The translations under genes were made by a program, and so were the position numbers. 11,343 nucleotides of DNA from an uncultured Bacteroidota bacterium (GTDB lineage: Bacteria; Bacteroidota; Bacteroidia; Chitinophagales; Chitinophagaceae): positions 1 to 11,343 of the forward strand of contig CAIWHF010000186.1 of the NCBI GenBank assembly GCA_903912405.1. Direction: 5' to 3'. Each line of letters begins with the position of its first letter. Within the stretch, counting starts at the first letter, position 1. This document shows, one piece after another, positions 8,633-11,343 of the stretch. The notes under the pieces were generated by a model. The model was not told where the DNA came from, searched no databases, and worked only from the letters and a program-made list of their open reading frames with translations.

Positions 8633-8644
8633 GTTAAATTTAAC
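8633..8644. repeat. 12-base perfect palindrome between divergent ribBA and glycosyltransferase genes
   Basis: GTTAAATTTAAC is its own reverse complement and lies about 45-55 bases upstream of the predicted ribBA transcription start, a plausible activator or repressor position. In DNA this A+T-rich such a palindrome can arise by chance. The rest of the 167-base gap (8574-8740) holds no recognisable RNA gene or riboswitch. Confidence 0.25.
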
Positions 8645-8740
8645 CTTAATGAAATAAGTATTTTAATCACTTCAAAACAAGAAAACAAATACAATTGTTT
8701 AGAAAGATTAATAATTTGAACTTAAATTGCAATAAAAATT

Positions 8741-9835
8741 TTGAAACGCATAGTATTTTCCATTACATCAGACCCAAATTACGATCAGCGAATGATTCGT
8801 ATTTGTTCTACTTTGCAAAAAAACGGGTATGATGTACTTCTTATTGGCAGAAAACGCCCTAATAGTCGAGCGCTCATTTATAGAAATTTTAAACAAGCAC
8901 GAATTAAACAAAGAATAGACAGTGGGAAATTGTTCTATTTGACATATTGGTTTAAATTATTTTTTAAGCTTTTATTTATTAAAACTGATGTTTATTGCGC
9001 CATAGACTTAGACACCATACTACCTGCACTACTTGTAGCTAAATTAAAAAGAAAGAAAATAGTTTACGATGCACATGAATTGTTTTGCGAATTAGAAGAA
9101 GTAGTCCATAGGCCTTTAACTTTAAAAGCATGGAAATGGATAGAAAAAGTAAGCGTACCTAAAATGGATGCTTGTTATACCGTCAATAATAGCTTAAAAA
9201 ATATTTTCGAGAATACGTATACAAAACCATTTGCCGTAGTAAGAAATATTAGTTTACTAAAAAACAACCCAATCCAATATAACTATGCCGATGGCTATAT
9301 TTTATATCAAGGAGCTATCAATGTAGGTCGATGTTTTGAATTTTTAATCCCGGCTATGCAGCAAGTAGATAGAACATTAATTATATGCGGAGAGGGCAAC
9401 TATCTTTCAAAGGCGAAAGAATTAGCAAACTCGTTGAATCTAAATCATAAAGTAATTTTCAAGGGCTATATTGCTCCATACGAACTTGAAAGCATCACCC
9501 AAAAAGCATGCATTGGCATTACTTTATTTATTGCCACTAGTGACAACAATAAACTCTCTTTAGCCAATCGCTTTTTTGATTATATGCAAGCAGGCGTGCC
9601 GCAAATTGCTATGAACTATCCTGAATATGCCACTATTAACAAACACATAGAAGTTGCTCATTTGATAGACACACCTAGTGAAAACAATATAGCAAAAGCA
9701 CTTAATGAATTGTTGCAAAATGAGCCTTATTACAAAAAACTGCACCAAAATAGTTTATTGGCAAAACACAACTATTGTTGGGAAAATGAAGAACAAGTAT
9801 TATTAAATATTTATAAACAATTATTACATGATTAA
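8741..9835 (+). CDS. GT4-like GT-B glycosyltransferase
   Basis: A 364-aa protein starting at TTG 8741. The frame is open only from 8726, no ATG fits, and MKRIVFSITSD is a normal opening for the family, so the TTG start is well supported. The fold is GT-B: the N-terminal half has YDAHE at residues 109-113, a hallmark of many GT4 enzymes of polysaccharide clusters. The C-terminal donor domain has LYQGAINVGR, the ICGEGNYLSKAKELA segment, a KVIFKGY strand and SLANRFFDYMQAGVP at 273-287. In that last motif the usual glutamate (FEYM) is aspartate, D280, a conservative change at the nucleotide-sugar ribose contact. The enzyme probably works at the cytoplasmic face in extending a surface glycan; donor and acceptor are unknown. 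The next gene starts inside its last codons (ATGATTAA, 8-base overlap), so the two form a coupled pair. Confidence 0.85.
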   Translation: MKRIVFSITSDPNYDQRMIRICSTLQKNGYDVLLIGRKRPNSRALIYRNFKQARIKQRIDSGKLFYLTYWFKLFFKLLFIKTDVYCAIDLDTILPALLVAKLKRKKIVYDAHELFCELEEVVHRPLTLKAWKWIEKVSVPKMDACYTVNNSLKNIFENTYTKPFAVVRNISLLKNNPIQYNYADGYILYQGAINVGRCFEFLIPAMQQVDRTLIICGEGNYLSKAKELANSLNLNHKVIFKGYIAPYELESITQKACIGITLFIATSDNNKLSLANRFFDYMQAGVPQIAMNYPEYATINKHIEVAHLIDTPSENNIAKALNELLQNEPYYKKLHQNSLLAKHNYCWENEEQVLLNIYKQLLHD

Positions 9836-10595
9836 TAATATTAGTATCCAATTTTCAATAATTCTACCTGTATTCAATAATGAGCATACTATTGACAGAG
9901 CTATTCAATCTTGCTTGGCGCAAACCCTGCAATCTTTTGAGTTAATTATTATAAATGATGGGAGTGTTGACAATAGCAAGGCTGTTATTAATGCTTATAG
10001 CAATTACAAAAACATCACGATCCTTCATAACACTTCTAATATGGGTGTATCCTATAGTAGAAATAAGGGCATTGCAATGGCAAAGGGTGCATACATTTGC
10101 TTTTTAGATGCCGATGATTATTTTGTTCCAACAAAATTAGCATTAATCCAGAAGTGCTTAAAAGATAATCCAAGTATAAATTTTTTGTTCCATCCTTTTG
10201 CACATAATAACAATACCATTTCAACAACAACAGAACCTAAACGCTGGAATAAATACAGATTATTGTTAGGTAATAAAATAGCTACTCCATGTGTAATTGT
10301 AAAAAATAATCATCCTTTACTATTTAATGAGCGCATGCATTATATGGAAGATTACGACTTATGGCTACGCTATTCTAATGTCCAAGCCATCTATTTTTTA
10401 GATGAAGCACTAACTATTTTAGGCAGACCCATACTAAGCAAAGGCGGTGTAAGTAATAGTAAAACAAAAATGCGTATTGGAGAATTAACCGCCTATACGC
10501 ATCATTGTTTTCAAAAGCCACTTCTTATTTTAAGTATTCCTTTTTTTGTAGTGCTTCAGTTAATCAAGTCCATCATTAAAACACCAATTAAATAA
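9828..10595 (+). CDS. Glycosyltransferase family 2 protein
   Basis: A 255-aa GT-A-fold inverting glycosyltransferase. The nucleotide-binding start is visible as FSIILPVFNNE (residues 9-19) and INDGS (42-46). The metal-binding DxD is D94-A-D96 within LDADDYF, and the likely catalytic-base region is MEDYDLWLRY at 173-182. Residues 231-245 near the C-terminus form a short hydrophobic segment that could dock the enzyme at the membrane. The protein is compact compared with GT2 enzymes that have extra C-terminal domains but not obviously truncated. It overlaps the preceding GT4-like gene by 8 bases, suggesting that the two act on the same glycan. The stop TAA at 10593-10595 lies within the last codons of convergent ftsE. 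Sugar specificity cannot be read from the sequence. Confidence 0.9.
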   Translation: MINNISIQFSIILPVFNNEHTIDRAIQSCLAQTLQSFELIIINDGSVDNSKAVINAYSNYKNITILHNTSNMGVSYSRNKGIAMAKGAYICFLDADDYFVPTKLALIQKCLKDNPSINFLFHPFAHNNNTISTTTEPKRWNKYRLLLGNKIATPCVIVKNNHPLLFNERMHYMEDYDLWLRYSNVQAIYFLDEALTILGRPILSKGGVSNSKTKMRIGELTAYTHHCFQKPLLILSIPFFVVLQLIKSIIKTPIK

Positions 10596-11283
10596 TACCA
10601 GCAGTCATGTTGGTTTCAAATACTTTTCCTTGTTCTACTTTTAAAACTTTAGAAGGAAATTTCTGAATAATAGAGTAATCGTGTGTAGCCATAATAATAG
10701 TTGTATTATAATCGCTACAGATACTCCAAAGCAACTGCATGATCTCATCAGTAGTTTCTGGATCTAAATTTCCGGTAGGTTCATCTGCTAAAATCAACTT
10801 AGGGTTGTTCAATAAGGCACGTGCTATATCTACACGTTGTTGCTCGCCACCCGACATTTCGTAAGGCATTTTAAAGCCTTTGTTTTTTAGTCCAACTTTC
10901 TGTAATACACTTTCGATTTTTTCTTTAATCAATAACGCATCCTTCCATCCAGTAGCTTTTAATACAAATTCTAAATTCTCATAGACGTTTCTATCGGTCA
11001 ACAATCTAAAATCTTGGTAAATGATCCCTAAGTTTCTTCTAAGCATGGGGACGGTCTTCCAAGTCAATGTTGCTAAATCAAAATTAGCCACTAATCCACT
11101 TCCTTGTTTTAATTGAATATCGCCATATAAAGTTTTAAGCAAGCTAGACTTACCTGTTCCAGTTTTACCAATTAAATATATAAATTCTCCTTTATTAATT
11201 TCTAAATTAACATCACTTAAAATCAAGGTGTCTGATTGAAAGATTTGTGCATTTTTTAGGGAGAGAATAGTGGTTTCAGACAT
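10588..11283 (-). CDS. ftsE: Cell division ATP-binding protein FtsE
   Basis: An ABC ATPase of 231 aa from ATG 11283 that pairs with the membrane protein FtsX at the division site to control peptidoglycan hydrolysis. All nucleotide-binding elements are present: Walker A GKTGTGKS at 39-46, Q-loop Q90, signature SGGEQQR at 144-150, Walker B LILADEP at 163-169 with catalytic E168, D-loop NLD at 172-174 and switch H201. The IIYQDFRLL run around the Q-loop and the [10 protein letters not shown] wording favour FtsE over LolD-type relatives, though these are close families. A TTG at 11301 would extend the frame by six residues but falls inside the predicted -7 box, so 11283 is chosen. The final codons overlap the convergent GT2 gene by 8 bases. 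No ftsX gene adjoins it in the window; from memory, the two are usually unlinked in this phylum. Confidence 0.92.
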   Translation of the reverse strand: MSETTILSLKNAQIFQSDTLILSDVNLEINKGEFIYLIGKTGTGKSSLLKTLYGDIQLKQGSGLVANFDLATLTWKTVPMLRRNLGIIYQDFRLLTDRNVYENLEFVLKATGWKDALLIKEKIESVLQKVGLKNKGFKMPYEMSGGEQQRVDIARALLNNPKLILADEPTGNLDPETTDEIMQLLWSICSDYNTTIIMATHDYSIIQKFPSKVLKVEQGKVFETNMTAGII

Positions 11284-11298
11284 AATTAATAATTTATA

Positions 11299-11306
11299 CA
11301 AATATA
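11299..11306 (-). promoter_or_regulatory. -7 element of the ftsE promoter
   Basis: Reads TATATTTG on the minus strand, an exact TAnnTTTG match, placing transcription start near 11292-11294, about ten bases before the ATG at 11283. A TTTG on the same strand (11332-11335) is 25 bases farther upstream, longer than the usual spacing, so the -33 assignment is uncertain. Confidence 0.45.
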
Positions 11307-11343
11307 CTATCTATTGAGTAAATTATTTTTACAAAATAAAAAA

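Noticed and set aside
8574..8640. Possible FMN riboswitch before ribBA
   Set aside because: The predicted leader is only about 15-17 bases, and the region lacks the G-rich conserved blocks of the RFN element.
8690..8718. Promoter candidates for the GT4-like gene: TACAATTG at 8690-8697 and TAATTTG at 8712-8718
   Set aside because: The first has one mismatch to TAnnTTTG and the second is one base short. Neither has a TTTG at the right upstream distance, so they are not strong enough to annotate.

Overview
The window is A+T-rich DNA (roughly one third G+C by eye) that reads as a chromosomal stretch from a member of the Bacteroidota. The protein families look like those of the Chitinophagales/Sphingobacteriales side of the phylum, but I cannot fix the genus. 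The support is threefold. Promoter boxes match the Bacteroidota -7 consensus TAnnTTTG. Recognisable Shine-Dalgarno sequences are almost absent. The window also carries a very long TamB-type envelope protein and a fused RibBA.

Layout, left to right. (1) Positions 1-1373, plus strand: the 3' end of rfbF (glucose-1-phosphate cytidylyltransferase) followed two bases later by complete rfbG (CDP-glucose 4,6-dehydratase). Together they make CDP-4-keto-6-deoxyglucose, a precursor of 3,6-dideoxyhexoses and related surface sugars. A weak hairpin plus T-run closes this unit. (2) 1455/1488-6194, plus strand: a giant TamB-family protein behind its own promoter, with a non-ATG start and a likely 5' extension. 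(3) 6187-8573, minus strand: ribBA (riboflavin synthesis) and, coupled to it through TAATG, a GT-B glycosyltransferase. The glycosyltransferase meets tamB tail to tail with an 8-base overlap. (4) 8574-8740: a short divergent intergenic region with the ribBA promoter and a 12-base palindrome. (5) 8741-10595, plus strand: a GT4-like glycosyltransferase (TTG start) overlapped by a GT2 glycosyltransferase. (6) 10588-11283, minus strand: ftsE with its own promoter, again overlapping the convergent GT2 gene by 8 bases.

The common theme is the cell envelope: nucleotide-sugar supply, three glycosyltransferases of unknown substrate, an outer-membrane biogenesis or lipid-transport bridge protein (TamB), and the FtsEX ATPase that couples division to wall hydrolysis. 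ribBA is housekeeping. I see no tRNA or rRNA gene, transposon, CRISPR array, toxin-antitoxin pair or defence-like cassette, and no convincing undescribed system. What deserves a second look is gene architecture: the tamB start, the terminator-free convergent overlaps, the riboflavin/glycosyltransferase coupling, and the rfbF-rfbG pair that ends without the next pathway enzymes.
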